The translations under genes were made by a program, and so were the position numbers. 64,000 nt of DNA, taken from Verrucomicrobiota bacterium (GTDB taxonomy: Bacteria; Verrucomicrobiota; Verrucomicrobiia; Opitutales; Opitutaceae). This document shows positions 8,715-17,042 of this stretch, in pieces. The DNA lies in contig JACRKC010000016.1 of NCBI GenBank assembly GCA_016235555.1, positions 62,001 to 126,000 of the forward strand. Direction: 5' to 3'. The notes under the pieces are model-generated. The model was not told the DNA's origin. It saw nothing but the letters and a program-made list of their open reading frames with translations, and searched no databases. Positions within the stretch are counted from its first letter, which is position 1. The number at the start of each line of letters is the position of its first letter.

Positions 8715-9599
8715 TCAAGCTGAGTTTGGCGGGAGCAGGGCGAAGCGCCGCCACCAGTCGGTCGGGAGGGCTTCGGGCCTGGTTTGCTCTGAGAGGCCGT
8801 CGGCCCGGAGAAGTTCCCGCCAGCTGTCCCCGGCTACGCGGTGGCGCAGGAGCGAGCCGATCTGCTTGCGGCGCTGTTGGAAACAGGAGCGCACGAGGGC
8901 CTTGAATCCAGCGGCGAAAACGAACGGCCGCGGTTTTCGCACAAGATGGAGCAGGTGCGACTCGACATCCGGCCGGGGATAGAAACACCCGGCGCCGACC
9001 GTGTGGCCGGGGGCCACGTCGTAGGCCGACTGGAGGAAGATGGAGATCGCGCCAAACGACTTTGTGCCGGGCTGCGCGGTGTAGCGTTGGGCGGCTTCGA
9101 GCTGGAGCATCAGCACCATGCGCTGCGGCAGCGGACCGCTCAGCACGGCGTCGAGCCACGGCGTGGCGATGGCGTAGGGGAGGTTGGCGACGATTTTGAA
9201 ATCAGCGGGAGCGCGATCGCCCCCGGTCGCGGCGGAGGGCGAAGACGAGACCGGGGGCGGTCGCGTTCCCAGGCCCGCCAGCGGTTGGTCGACCGCATCG
9301 CCTTCGAGCAGGTGAAAGGTCTGCGGAAAACGCGGTGCGAGCGTCTCGGTGAGGTGGGCGTGCAGCGTGCGGTCTTTCTCGACGGCCCAGACTTCGGCGC
9401 CGGCTTCGAGCAGGGCGGTCGTGAGCGTGCCGAGCCCGGGGCCGATTTCGATCACAACGTCGCCGGCGCTGACCCCGGCGAGTTCGAGGGATTTGTGGAC
9501 GATGTTGCCGTCGACGAGAAAATTCTGGCCGAGGAAACGCTTCGGCGAGTGGCCGAGCCGGGCGAGTTGCTCGCGCGTGCTGGTGGGGGTGAGCGGCAT
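8715..9599 (-). CDS. rsmA: 16S rRNA dimethyladenosine transferase RsmA (KsgA)
   Basis: A 294-residue protein. It dimethylates two adjacent adenosines in the 3' terminal hairpin of 16S rRNA during small-subunit maturation. Family motifs are in order: LGQNFLVDGNIV (about 23-34), SAM-binding VIEIGPGLGTLTTALL (about 48-63), and catalytic NLPYAIATPWL (about 138-148), where the usual NLPYNIS is NLPYAIA. A Ser/Pro/Ala-rich stretch (GTRPPPVSSSPSAATGG, about 110-126) just before the catalytic motif is not a family feature and coincides with an imperfect inverted repeat at 9208-9270. Confidence 0.95.
   Translation of the reverse strand: MPLTPTSTREQLARLGHSPKRFLGQNFLVDGNIVHKSLELAGVSAGDVVIEIGPGLGTLTTALLEAGAEVWAVEKDRTLHAHLTETLAPRFPQTFHLLEGDAVDQPLAGLGTRPPPVSSSPSAATGGDRAPADFKIVANLPYAIATPWLDAVLSGPLPQRMVLMLQLEAAQRYTAQPGTKSFGAISIFLQSAYDVAPGHTVGAGCFYPRPDVESHLLHLVRKPRPFVFAAGFKALVRSCFQQRRKQIGSLLRHRVAGDSWRELLRADGLSEQTRPEALPTDWWRRFALLPPNSA
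9208..9270. repeat. In-frame imperfect inverted repeat inside rsmA
   Basis: Left arm GGGAGCGCGATCGCCCCCGG, right arm GACCGGGGGCGGTCGCGT then TCCC. The arms are imperfect complements with about 20 bases between them. The translated segment is a Pro/Ser/Ala-rich insert relative to ordinary RsmA proteins, so this is probably another repeat tolerated in frame. Confidence 0.65.
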
Positions 9600-9643
9600 G
9601 GGCTAGAAATTGACATGCAGCCCACAGGTCGCGGCCGCCGGGA

Positions 9644-9713
9644 GCAGGGCAGGTCTGTGGCCTGCCCTGCGGATATTCACCGCGTGAATGGGCAGGTCAC
9701 GGGCCGGCCCTAC
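9644..9713. repeat. REP/BIME-like palindrome, GTAGGGCGGGTC family (variant)
   Basis: Hairpins GGGCAGG..CCTGCCC and GGGCAGGTC..GGCCGGCCC facing each other, ending CCCTAC. It lies between rsmA and the DUF5069 gene. The left end reads GCAG instead of GTAG. Confidence 0.75.
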
Positions 9714-9757
9714 CTCGACGCCACGCCCAGATCGTCGCTGGAAGTTCATGACGGACT

Positions 9758-10177
9758 CTAAGGCGCGCGGCCTTCGTCGACCTCGTAGTAATCGAAGAAC
9801 GTGACGAGGTCCGTGCGATGCGCGAGGCCGCTCTCGGCTTTGTTTTTCTCGAGGTTGACGGTGGCCTCGTCGCGCCAGCCGCGCTTGCGACAGAACGTGC
9901 TGAAAATCGCGATGTCCTCGTCGCGCAGCGGCCGGCCGTGCTGGCGCACCCACGCGTAAATCTCGTCGTCCGTGCCGCCCTGCAGCGTGCGGGCCTTGAG
10001 CGCGGCGTAGTCGATCCCGAAGAAGCGACAGTAGCGTCCGTCGAACCCCTGGCCGATCATCTCGTGGAAATCCTCGCGCAATTCGCCGCGCGCGTGCTTG
10101 CGGATTTTGTCCAGCATGCGGGCGAAGTAGGGCACGCCTTGGGTGAGGAGGAGGGCGCTGATGGGCGTTTGTTTCAT
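9758..10177 (-). CDS. DUF5069 domain-containing protein
   Basis: A 139-residue soluble protein. The order YFARMLDKIRKHARGEL, FHEMIGQGFDGRYCRFFGI and DDEIYAWVRQHG matches the DUF5069 family, which is frequent in Verrucomicrobia and has no assigned biochemistry. There is no signal peptide or membrane segment. It starts 7 bp after trpC ends on the same strand, so it is probably translated from the trpC transcript. This proximity says little about function. Confidence 0.8.
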   Translation of the reverse strand: MKQTPISALLLTQGVPYFARMLDKIRKHARGELREDFHEMIGQGFDGRYCRFFGIDYAALKARTLQGGTDDEIYAWVRQHGRPLRDEDIAIFSTFCRKRGWRDEATVNLEKNKAESGLAHRTDLVTFFDYYEVDEGRAP

Positions 10178-10184
10178 GGAGGAA

Positions 10185-10985
10185 TCAGAAGCCGCGGAAA
10201 GCCGCGACGAGTTCGCCGGGTTCGCGGGCCTTCATCAAGGCCTCGCCGACGAGGATGGCTTGCGCACCGGCGGCGCGGACACGGGCGGCGTCGGCGCCGG
10301 TGAAAATCCCACTTTCGCTAACCGGAATCACGCCGCGCGGAAATTTTGGGATGAGGCGTTCGCTGAGGGCGAGGTCGGTCTTGAAGACGGCGAGGTCGCG
10401 GTTGTTGACGCCGATGATCCGAGCCTCGTGGGCGATGGCGCGGGCCAGATCGTCTTCATTGTGAATCTCGAAGAGCGAATCGAGGCCGGCCGCCTGCGCT
10501 GCGCGGTGGAGCAGCGTGATGTCATCGTCGCCGAGCGCGCGCACGATGATGAGGATGGCGCTGGCGCCGGCGGAGCGCGCCTGGAGCACCTGGACAGGGT
10601 GCACAAAGAAATCCTTCCGGAGGCAGGGTTTGGCCGGTGGGGTCGCGCGATAGTATTCCGTGACGCCATGAAGATCGGACAGCATGCCGCCGAAGAATTT
10701 TGTGTCCGTGAGGATGGAAAGCGCGTCGACGCCAGCCGCCTGATAGCGTCGGGCCTGTTCGAGTGAGGAGGCGGTGGCGGCGATGTCGCCGGCCGAGGGG
10801 GAGCGGCGCTTGATCTCGGAAATCACGGCGAGGCGGCCGTCGGCCCGCCGGAGCGCGGCCGCGAATGGCGGTGGCGGCGGCAGCGACGCGTGCAGGTCGG
10901 CCAGCTCCGCCTCGGTGACGTGCCGGATGAGCGGCGCGATCTCCTGGCGCTTCCAAGCCATGATCTCGGTGAGTTTGTCGGACAT
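10185..10985 (-). CDS. trpC: Indole-3-glycerol phosphate synthase
   Basis: A 266-residue TIM barrel that closes the indole ring in tryptophan biosynthesis. Motifs: VISEIKRRSPSAGDI (substrate-binding and catalytic Lys), PCLRKDFFVHPVQVLQARSA (catalytic Lys in KDFF), IGVNNRDL, PVSESGI and LVGEALMK. The start is ATG 10985. The frame stays open upstream through a repeat and the opposing mazG gene, but that part is not homologous. No other trp gene is visible, so trpC is separated from the rest of the pathway here. Confidence 0.96.
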   Translation of the reverse strand: MSDKLTEIMAWKRQEIAPLIRHVTEAELADLHASLPPPPPFAAALRRADGRLAVISEIKRRSPSAGDIAATASSLEQARRYQAAGVDALSILTDTKFFGGMLSDLHGVTEYYRATPPAKPCLRKDFFVHPVQVLQARSAGASAILIIVRALGDDDITLLHRAAQAAGLDSLFEIHNEDDLARAIAHEARIIGVNNRDLAVFKTDLALSERLIPKFPRGVIPVSESGIFTGADAARVRAAGAQAILVGEALMKAREPGELVAAFRGF

Positions 10986-10991
10986 GACGGC

Positions 10992-11070
10992 ACCACGAAA
11001 TACACGAACCACACGAAAACCAGACCAGAGTGAGCCGGATTTTTCGTGTGTTTGGCGGCCTTCGTGGTTT
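10992..11070. repeat. Inverted repeat of ACCACGAA / CACACGAA type between trpC and mazG
   Basis: ACCACGAAATACACGAACCA and onward, then the inverted arm TTTTTCGTGTGTTTGG..CCTTCGTGGTTT. It fills the divergent trpC-mazG gap almost completely, so the promoters of both genes must lie in or overlap it. A second copy is at 29573-29640. Confidence 0.85.
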
Positions 11071-11081
11071 CTGCTCTGCGC

Positions 11082-11768
11082 ATGAGTGCGATCGAAGATT
11101 TGAAGCAGACCATGGCCCGGCTCCGCGGGCCCGGCGGGTGTCCGTGGGATCAGGAGCAGACGCACGCGACGCTCGTGCGCTGCCTGATCGACGAGGTGAG
11201 CGAGCTCATCGATACGATCGATCGCGGCGACTACCCGCACATGCGCGAGGAACTGGGCGACGTGCTCATCCAGATCGTGTTTCACGCGCGGATCGCGGAG
11301 GAGCGCGGGCAATTCAACTTCGATGACGTCGCCCGTGAGATCAACGACAAGCTCGTGCGCCGCCATCCGCACGTCTTCGGCGACGGCAAACTCGATAACT
11401 CCGAGCAGGTGCTCGCGCAGTGGGAGGTGATCAAGGCCGGGGAAAAGAAAAACGGCCCGCCGAAGAGCGGCGCGGGCGTGTTCAAAGAACTGCCACCGCG
11501 GCTGCCGGCGCTGATGTTCGCGGAAGCGATCTGGAAGCAAATCCAGAAGAAGCAGCTCGACGCGGCGGGTGTGGTCGACGCCGCGCAGGTCGAGGCGCTC
11601 GGCCGGCAGCTCGACGACGCGACGCTGGGGCGGATGCTCTTCGAACTCACCGCCGCGGCGAGGGTCAAGGGACTCGACCCGGAGGGCGCGTTGCGGCAAC
11701 ACGCGACGAACGTGATGCGCGAAGTCGAGACGAAGGCAGGGGCCGACCTCCGGGCGGCCCGCGCCTGA
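11082..11768 (+). CDS. mazG: Nucleoside triphosphate pyrophosphohydrolase MazG
   Basis: A 228-residue protein that hydrolyses NTPs to NMP and diphosphate, cleaning the pool of non-canonical nucleotides. GGCPWDQEQTHATLVRCLID (about 18-37) and the Mg-binding EVSELIDTIDRGDY then MREELGDVLIQIVFHARIAE are the classical MazG signature. The second, C-terminal repeat is degenerate. I use ATG 11082, as the 12 upstream codons are repeat sequence. It is followed after 29 bp by the Xer recombinase gene on the same strand. Confidence 0.93.
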   Translation: MSAIEDLKQTMARLRGPGGCPWDQEQTHATLVRCLIDEVSELIDTIDRGDYPHMREELGDVLIQIVFHARIAEERGQFNFDDVAREINDKLVRRHPHVFGDGKLDNSEQVLAQWEVIKAGEKKNGPPKSGAGVFKELPPRLPALMFAEAIWKQIQKKQLDAAGVVDAAQVEALGRQLDDATLGRMLFELTAAARVKGLDPEGALRQHATNVMREVETKAGADLRAARA

Positions 11769-11771
11769 GAT

Positions 11772-11796
11772 GGCCCGCCCGGAGGTCGGGCCCTAC
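11772..11796 (+). repeat. Half REP hairpin that presents a ribosome-binding site upstream of the Xer gene
   Basis: Stem GGCCCG (11772-11777) pairs with CGGGCC (11787-11792) and the loop CCCGGAGGT holds a Shine-Dalgarno-like GGAGGT 11 bases before ATG 11798. The complement begins GTAGGGCC, so this is one half of a GTAG-headed element. Confidence 0.65.
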
Positions 11797-11797
11797 C

Positions 11798-12820
11798 ATG
11801 TCTGCCGCCGTGCCGCCTGCCACTGAAGGGTCCGGTCGGAGACCGGACGTGCCATCCGAGGTCGTGGCCGAGTGGTGGCTGCCGTTCGCCGGGTTTCTGG
11901 CGGAGGAGCGGCGCTATTCGGGCTACACGGTCCGCAACTACCGGCAGGCGTTCGAGGATTTCTACCGCTGGTTGCAAGGCGCGGACTTGTGGTCACGCGG
12001 CCTCGATGCGCTCGACAGCCGCACGATGCGCGACTTCGTGATCGAGGCGCAGCGGCGGTTTGATCGGCGGACGCTGCACAACCACGTGTCGGGGTTGCGG
12101 GCATTTTTCAAATACTGGATGAGGCACGGCCGGCTGCGTCGCGATCCGTTGCTCGGCGTGCCGCTGCCCAAGCTCGAAAAACGCCTGCCAAAATTTCTCA
12201 CCGAGGAGCAGATGAAGTTGCTCCTCACTGGGCCGCAAAAGCTCATCGATGCCGGCGAAATCGACGCTGCGACCGGCTGGCGCGACCGCCTGGCGATGGA
12301 GTTGCTCTATGGCGCGGGCCTGCGCGTGAGCGAGCTGGCGGGACTCACCTACGGCACGGTCGACTTCGAGACGGGCGTGGCCCGCGTGATCGGCAAAGGC
12401 CGCAAGGAACGCCTGTGCCCGCTCGGACGCGTGGCGCTGGCGGTGCTGGTGAAGGTCCGCGATGAGTTCGCCAAGCGCACGGCGCCAGCGAGCCCGGTGT
12501 TGGTGAACGCCGACGGTCGGCCGACGCCGGTGCGAGACATCCAGCGCATGTTGAAACGCTATCTCGCGCTCGCCGGTCTGCCGCTCGACCTGACGCCGCA
12601 CAAGCTGCGCCACAGCTACGCAACGCACCTGCTCAACGCGGGAGCCGATTTGCGGCTTGTGCAGGAGCTGCTCGGGCACTCGCAGCTCGCGACGACGCAG
12701 GTTTACACGCACGTGAGCGTGGCGCGGTTGAAGGAAATCTACGCGAAGGCGCACCCGCGGGCGCAGGTGGACCGATCCCGTCGACGGAGCAGCCGACGTA
12801 AGGAGGCTGGAGGCGGGTGA
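11798..12820 (+). CDS. Tyrosine recombinase XerC/XerD family
   Basis: A 340-residue site-specific recombinase of the type that resolves chromosome dimers. It has an N-terminal SAM-like core-binding domain (LPFAGFLAEERRYSGYTVRN onwards, about 27-115) and a catalytic domain with Arg176 (GAGLRVSEL), the beta-hairpin Lys in GKGRKER, His268/Arg271 (HKLRHSYATH), His294 (LGHSQLATTQ) and nucleophile Tyr303. All catalytic residues are present. The start is ATG 11798 directly after a repeat. Residues 8-18 (ATEGSGRRPDV) come from another half-hairpin (TCCGGTCGGAGACCGGA at 11831). XerC and XerD cannot be separated by eye. Confidence 0.92.
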   Translation: MSAAVPPATEGSGRRPDVPSEVVAEWWLPFAGFLAEERRYSGYTVRNYRQAFEDFYRWLQGADLWSRGLDALDSRTMRDFVIEAQRRFDRRTLHNHVSGLRAFFKYWMRHGRLRRDPLLGVPLPKLEKRLPKFLTEEQMKLLLTGPQKLIDAGEIDAATGWRDRLAMELLYGAGLRVSELAGLTYGTVDFETGVARVIGKGRKERLCPLGRVALAVLVKVRDEFAKRTAPASPVLVNADGRPTPVRDIQRMLKRYLALAGLPLDLTPHKLRHSYATHLLNAGADLRLVQELLGHSQLATTQVYTHVSVARLKEIYAKAHPRAQVDRSRRRSSRRKEAGGG

Positions 12821-12888
12821 GATGCCATGACCAGCCTCTTTACCTCGGCTGCTACCTTCTGCACGACCGACGCCCTACGGAAGAGGCT

Positions 12889-13926
12889 TCAGACCGCGGT
12901 CCGGTAATACTCCGTGTGCGGGCCGGGGCCGAGCACCCACGACGGATTGCGGGGGAAGAGCGGCGTGTATTTGCCGGCGAGGTCACGCATCGCGGCGAGG
13001 TCGGCGTCGACTGCGGGTTTGAAACTCTTGCCGGCGAGGATCGATTTCTCGGTGAGATCGACGAACGACGTGGGCACGACGGTCACCACGGGATCGAGCG
13101 AGAGGGCGAAGCGGATGGCCTGATCGATCTCGGCCTGTTCCTCGAGCACCCGATACCACCAGTTGTTGCGGGTTTTCTTTTCACCGGGCCGCCACGCGCC
13201 GGCGGAGATGGGCTTGATGGCGACGACCGCGGCGCCGTGTTGCCTGGCGAGCGTGAGCACCTCGGGGTCGAATTGGTGGGTGAAGTGCTCGATGAAGTTC
13301 ACGGGATACATCACCGTGTCGAATTTGAAGCGACGGAGCATTTCGAGCGCGGCTTCCTTCGTGTGCGCGGAGAAGCCGAGCCAGCGCACCTTGCCCTCCT
13401 CGCGGGCCTTCAGGAGCGTTTCCATCGCGCCGCCGGAGCCGAAGGCCTGCTCGAGCTCGGCCTTCGTCGACATGACGTGCATCTGATAGAGATCGAAGCG
13501 GTCGGTCTTGAGACGCGTGAGGGAGCGTTCGAGTTCGCGGCGGGCGCCGTCGGCGGTGCGGTCCTTGGTTTTGCAGGCGAGGAAGATGTCGTCGCGCGGG
13601 ATTTTACCGTCGGCCAGCGCGATGCCCATCTTGATCTCGGCGTCGCCGTAGGCGGGGGCGACGTCGAAATAGTTGATGCCCGCGTCGAAGCCCGCGCGCA
13701 GGGCGGTCGTGGCGGCGGGTTGCGGGATTTTGGAAAGCGCGAGCCCGGGGTAGGTGATGATCGACACCTGACGGCCGGTGCGACCGAGCACGCGCCGGGG
13801 CATACCGCTGGCATGCGGAATGAGTTGCCGATCGGCGGCGGCGGGGTCGGCGAAGAGCGGGCGGTAGCCGAGGGCGAGGCCGCCGGTGGCGGCACCAACG
13901 GTTTTCAGGAAGGCGCGACGTTGCAT
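12889..13926 (-). CDS. Tat-exported aldo/keto reductase
   Basis: A 345-residue protein with twin-arginine leader QRRAFLKTVGAATGG and an aldo/keto reductase TIM barrel. The tetrad is visible: Asp and Tyr in NYFDVAPAYGD, Lys in FLACKTKDR, His in YQMHVMS. Such Tat-exported NAD(P)-dependent family members are common in Verrucomicrobia and Planctomycetes; substrates are unknown. ATG 13926 is preferred to a TTG seven codons upstream. It is convergent with the Xer gene (68 bp gap) and faces away from the next plus-strand gene. Confidence 0.9.
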   Translation of the reverse strand: MQRRAFLKTVGAATGGLALGYRPLFADPAAADRQLIPHASGMPRRVLGRTGRQVSIITYPGLALSKIPQPAATTALRAGFDAGINYFDVAPAYGDAEIKMGIALADGKIPRDDIFLACKTKDRTADGARRELERSLTRLKTDRFDLYQMHVMSTKAELEQAFGSGGAMETLLKAREEGKVRWLGFSAHTKEAALEMLRRFKFDTVMYPVNFIEHFTHQFDPEVLTLARQHGAAVVAIKPISAGAWRPGEKKTRNNWWYRVLEEQAEIDQAIRFALSLDPVVTVVPTSFVDLTEKSILAGKSFKPAVDADLAAMRDLAGKYTPLFPRNPSWVLGPGPHTEYYRTAV

Positions 13927-14063
13927 GGCAGGGAGGCGGTTGGACAAAGACGCGGGACGCCGGATTTTTGAACCGCAGGCGGGCGAGGGTCAAGCGGCGG
14001 GGCGAAGGTGCAGAGGGGAATGGGTGTAATTCAAAGTGCGGTCAGTTTCCGAATGCCTCGGCT

Positions 14064-14133
14064 GTAGCGGCGGTCTATGACCGCCGGCGTTGCGCCAAAG
14101 GGGATTCGTTCGACGGTCATGGACCGCCGCTAC
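14064..14133. repeat. REP/BIME-like palindrome, GTAGCGGCGGTC family
   Basis: Starts GTAGCGGCGGTCTATGACCG, ends GACCGCCGCTAC. One hairpin per end, about 25 bases between. Confidence 0.85.
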
Positions 14134-14263
14134 AAATCGCTTACCTCAGTTTGACTCACATCCAAGGTGAATGGCGTATGTCAGTTGCTGGCAGTCCGGC
14201 TGGAGCGACGGAGCGGCGGTTTTCAGCCGCCGGGCGTGGGCGCTTGGAAAAGCACCCCTCCGC

Positions 14264-14287
14264 GCTGCAAGAAACTGAGGCGCACCC
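14264..14287 (+). repeat. 24-bp dispersed motif, second copy
   Basis: GCTGCAAGAAACTGAGGCGC then ACCC. It differs from the 4200 copy at three positions or so and again follows a GC-rich hairpin. Confidence 0.6.
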
Positions 14288-14419
14288 AGAGATGAAAAAG
14301 GCCGGATGTCGCTCGACACGCTCGGCGGCTCCCGCGCATCCTCGCCGGCCAATCGAAGCGGCCGCGGCGACGTGTAATTTTTTTGCGCGTTTTTGGCGGC
14401 CGCTTCGTCCTGCCACCCC

Positions 14420-16678
14420 ATGCTGCCTTTCGCCCTGACGATTTTCACCGGAGCGTTCCTGCTCTTCCAAGTCCAGCCGCTCATCGGCAAATACATCCTG
14501 CCTTGGTTTGGCGGCAGCCCCGGCGTGTGGACGACGTGCCTGTTGTTTTTCCAGACCCTGCTGCTGGGCGGATATGCCTACGCGCACTTCACTTCAACGC
14601 GCCTGAAGCCGCGCGCGCAGGCGATGGTGCACCTGGGGCTGCTGGCCATCGCGCTGCTGTGCCTGCCGATCATTCCGGCGGAAAGCTGGAAGCCGACGGA
14701 CGGTGACGCGCCGGTGTGGCGCATCCTGCGTTTGCTGACGCTGTGCGTGGGGCTGCCGTATTTCGTGCTCTCGTCGACGGGGCCGTTGATGCAGCGGTGG
14801 TTCAGCCGGACGAATCCAGGCGTGTCGCCCTACCGGCTTTATGCCTTGTCCAACGTCGGCTCCCTGCTCGCGTTGCTCAGCTACCCGGTGTGGTTCGAGG
14901 TGCAGTTTTCGCGGCGGGAGCAGGCGGTGTGGTGGTCGGTGGGGCTCGCGCTGTTTGCGGTCCTGTGCGCCTACTGCGCGTGGCGGGTCTGGAAAACGGG
15001 CGACGCGCCGGAAGTCTCGACCCCGGAGGGATCAGGAGCGACCTCAGCAGAGGACGAGCCCACGCCGGTGATCGACAAAGTGCTCTGGCTGGTGCTGCCG
15101 GCGGTGGCTTCGCTGCTGCTGCTCGCGACCACGAACAAACTGTGCCAGGAGATCGCGGTCATTCCGTTTCTCTGGATCATCCCGCTGGCGCTCTACCTGC
15201 TGACGTTCGTGATCTGTTTTGACCACGCCCGCTGGTATCGGCGCGAGGTGTTCATCCCGCTGCTCGTGGGCGGAATCGCGGCGATCTGGCAGTTGCAGGA
15301 CGCGGGGCGCGATGCGCCGATGAAACTCCAGATCGTCGGCTACAATGTGGTGATGTTCATCGCGTGCATGGTGTGCCACGGCGAGCTCTACCGGCTGCGG
15401 CCGCCGGCCAGCCGGCTCACGGGCTACTATCTGCTCATCTCGGCGGGCGGGGCGCTCGGCGGGCTGTTCGTGGCGGTGGTTGCGCCGATGATTTTCGTGG
15501 ACTACCGCGAACTCGAGATCGGACTGGGCTTCATTGCCGCGGCGGTGGCGGCGCTGTGCTTTCGCCATCGCAGCCGCGAGCTCGTCATGGCCGTGGCCGC
15601 GGGCACGATGGCGGTGACGCTCATGGTGCCGTGGATGCGCGGCACCATCGACAGCAGCACGGGATTCGTCGCCGAGTGGGTCTCGTATCACAAACGCTTC
15701 CTCTGGCTGATCGCGGGCGGGCTGATGCTGTTTGTCGCCGCGGCGGCGGACTTTCGGACGCGACGCCTGGTGGGAGACTGGTCCTGGCGCATGGGGACGC
15801 TCGTGGGCGCGCTGGCGGTCGCGTTGTGCGGCGGGCTGGTGTGGCAGGCGCGGACTGAAGACACGCACACCGTGATCCGCGCTTCACGCAACTTCTACGG
15901 CACGCTGAAGGTGTTCGACTACTCGCGCGACGACGAAGGGGATCGCTACCTGTCGCTGATGCACGGGGCGACCACGCACGGGATCCAGTTTTCGTCACCC
16001 GACAAGGCGTTGTTGATCACGAGCTACTACGGCGACACGAGCGGAGTGGGCCTGGCGTTCAAGCACATCATGCCCGAGGGGCCGCGGCACATCGGCGTGG
16101 TCGGGCTCGGCACGGGCACGCTGGCGGCGTATGGGCGCAAAGGCGATCGCGTGCGCTACTACGAAATCAACCCGGCCGTCGAGCAGCTGGCCCGCGACCC
16201 CTTCACCTACCTCTCGCGCACGCCGGCCAAGGTCGACGTGGTGTTCGGCGACGCGCGGCTCACGATGGAGCGCGAACTCGCGGAGAAGCAGCCGCAGCAA
16301 TTCGATTTCCTCGCGCTGGACGCCTTCAGCAGCGACTCGGTGCCGGCGCATCTGCTCACCCGCGAGGCCTTCGAGATCTTCCTGAAGCACATGAAGCCGG
16401 ACGGCGTGATCGCCGTGCACATTTCGAACCGTTACCTCGAACTCCAGCCGGTGGTCGACGCGATTGCGCAGCATTTCAAGCTGGGGATCGCCACGATCTC
16501 GGACGACTTCGAGGAGTATTGGTATTACTACACGTCGACCTGGGTGCTGCTCAGCAGGAATCACACGGTGCTCGGGAAGGATGCGATCATCGCCGCCAAG
16601 GAGGAGCCGCGCGCGCATCCGCGCCCGCCGATCGCGTGGACGGATGACTACGTGAGTTTGTTCAAGGTGCTGAAGTAG
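14420..16678 (+). CDS. Fused multi-pass membrane protein / spermidine synthase-like protein
   Basis: A 752-residue protein from ATG 14420. The first half has roughly ten or more hydrophobic segments (FALTIFTGAFLLFQVQPLIG, VLWLVLPAVASLLLLATTN, FLWIIPLALYLLTFVICF) of the fused-MFS type. The C-terminal part (from about 490) is a class I aminopropyltransferase/methyltransferase fold with HIGVVGLGTGTLAAYG, RYYEINPAVEQLA and LALDAFSSDSVPAHLL. Polyamine synthesis is not proven for these fusions. The TAG stop (16676) is bases 2-4 of a GTAG-headed hairpin. Confidence 0.88.
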   Translation: MLPFALTIFTGAFLLFQVQPLIGKYILPWFGGSPGVWTTCLLFFQTLLLGGYAYAHFTSTRLKPRAQAMVHLGLLAIALLCLPIIPAESWKPTDGDAPVWRILRLLTLCVGLPYFVLSSTGPLMQRWFSRTNPGVSPYRLYALSNVGSLLALLSYPVWFEVQFSRREQAVWWSVGLALFAVLCAYCAWRVWKTGDAPEVSTPEGSGATSAEDEPTPVIDKVLWLVLPAVASLLLLATTNKLCQEIAVIPFLWIIPLALYLLTFVICFDHARWYRREVFIPLLVGGIAAIWQLQDAGRDAPMKLQIVGYNVVMFIACMVCHGELYRLRPPASRLTGYYLLISAGGALGGLFVAVVAPMIFVDYRELEIGLGFIAAAVAALCFRHRSRELVMAVAAGTMAVTLMVPWMRGTIDSSTGFVAEWVSYHKRFLWLIAGGLMLFVAAAADFRTRRLVGDWSWRMGTLVGALAVALCGGLVWQARTEDTHTVIRASRNFYGTLKVFDYSRDDEGDRYLSLMHGATTHGIQFSSPDKALLITSYYGDTSGVGLAFKHIMPEGPRHIGVVGLGTGTLAAYGRKGDRVRYYEINPAVEQLARDPFTYLSRTPAKVDVVFGDARLTMERELAEKQPQQFDFLALDAFSSDSVPAHLLTREAFEIFLKHMKPDGVIAVHISNRYLELQPVVDAIAQHFKLGIATISDDFEEYWYYYTSTWVLLSRNHTVLGKDAIIAAKEEPRAHPRPPIAWTDDYVSLFKVLK

Positions 16679-16705
16679 GTCTGCCGGCCGGTGGCAGACG
16701 ACTAC
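16675..16705. repeat. GTAG-headed hairpin carrying the stop codon of the upstream gene
   Basis: GTAGGTCTGCC pairs imperfectly with GGCAGACGACTAC over a short loop. The TAG of GTAG is the stop codon of the spermidine synthase-like gene. It may also act as a weak terminator, but there is no T-run. Confidence 0.7.
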
Positions 16706-16740
16706 ACAGAGCGTCAGAAGTCGCCGACCGAGATTGGCCA

Positions 16741-16812
16741 TAGCAGCGGCGGGCGTCCCCGCTCGCCGAGTATGACGCATGGGGACCGGCATGCCGGGAC
16801 GCCTGACGCTAC
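16741..16812. repeat. REP/BIME-like element, GTAGCGTCAGGCGTCCC type
   Basis: Right end reads CGGGACGCCTGACGCTAC. The left end is a related but diverged arm (TAGCAGCGGCGGGCGTCCCC), so the two halves are less similar than in other elements. Confidence 0.65.
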
Positions 16813-16855
16813 ACCGCGACTTCTGATACCAACGTCTGTTGAGATTTGGATAATC

Positions 16856-16922
16856 GTAGGTCGGGCTTTACGCCCGACACTTGTCCGCCTACGGCGGATG
16901 TCGGGGATAAACCCCGACCTAC
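16856..16922. repeat. REP/BIME-like palindrome, GTAGGTCGGG family
   Basis: GTAGGTCGGGCTTTACGCCC hairpin facing GGGGATAAACCCCGACCTAC. Almost the same sequence occurs at 28573-28639, and a compact version lies inside uvrA at 43481-43530. Confidence 0.9.
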
Positions 16923-17042
16923 CCACGGGACCCAATAGTCCATTCTTCAGCAGCCGTTGGTATGACGCCCTGTATAGCTCCGCCGCTGCGGGGCGGGTGG
17001 TGTGCCTGAGTGCGACGACTGCGCGCGAGCGGGCAGGTCCGG

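Larger units (their letters stand above)
13927..14419. other. Non-coding region, about 490 bp, with repeats
   Basis: It separates the aldo/keto reductase and the fused membrane protein/spermidine synthase, which are divergent, so promoters for both must be here. It holds a GTAGCGGCGGTC palindrome (14064-14133), a half hairpin GAGCGGCGGTTTTCAGCCGCCG-type at 14211, and the 24-bp motif at 14264. Short open frames across it do not look coding. Confidence 0.75.
16679..17042. other. Repeat-filled intergenic region, 364 bp
   Basis: It contains three palindromic elements (16675-16705, 16741-16812, 16856-16922) and no convincing gene. An open frame of 134 codons on the plus strand consists largely of translated repeats and was rejected. 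Confidence 0.8.

Noticed and set aside
10986-11702. N-terminal extension of TrpC covering the mazG region
   Set aside because: The frame is only open antisense to mazG and through a repeat; TrpC family length is reached from ATG 10985.
11798-12820. Integrase of a mobile island next to an attachment site
   Set aside because: The protein is of the XerC/XerD housekeeping length and pattern, next to mazG. No tRNA or att-like direct repeat is nearby.
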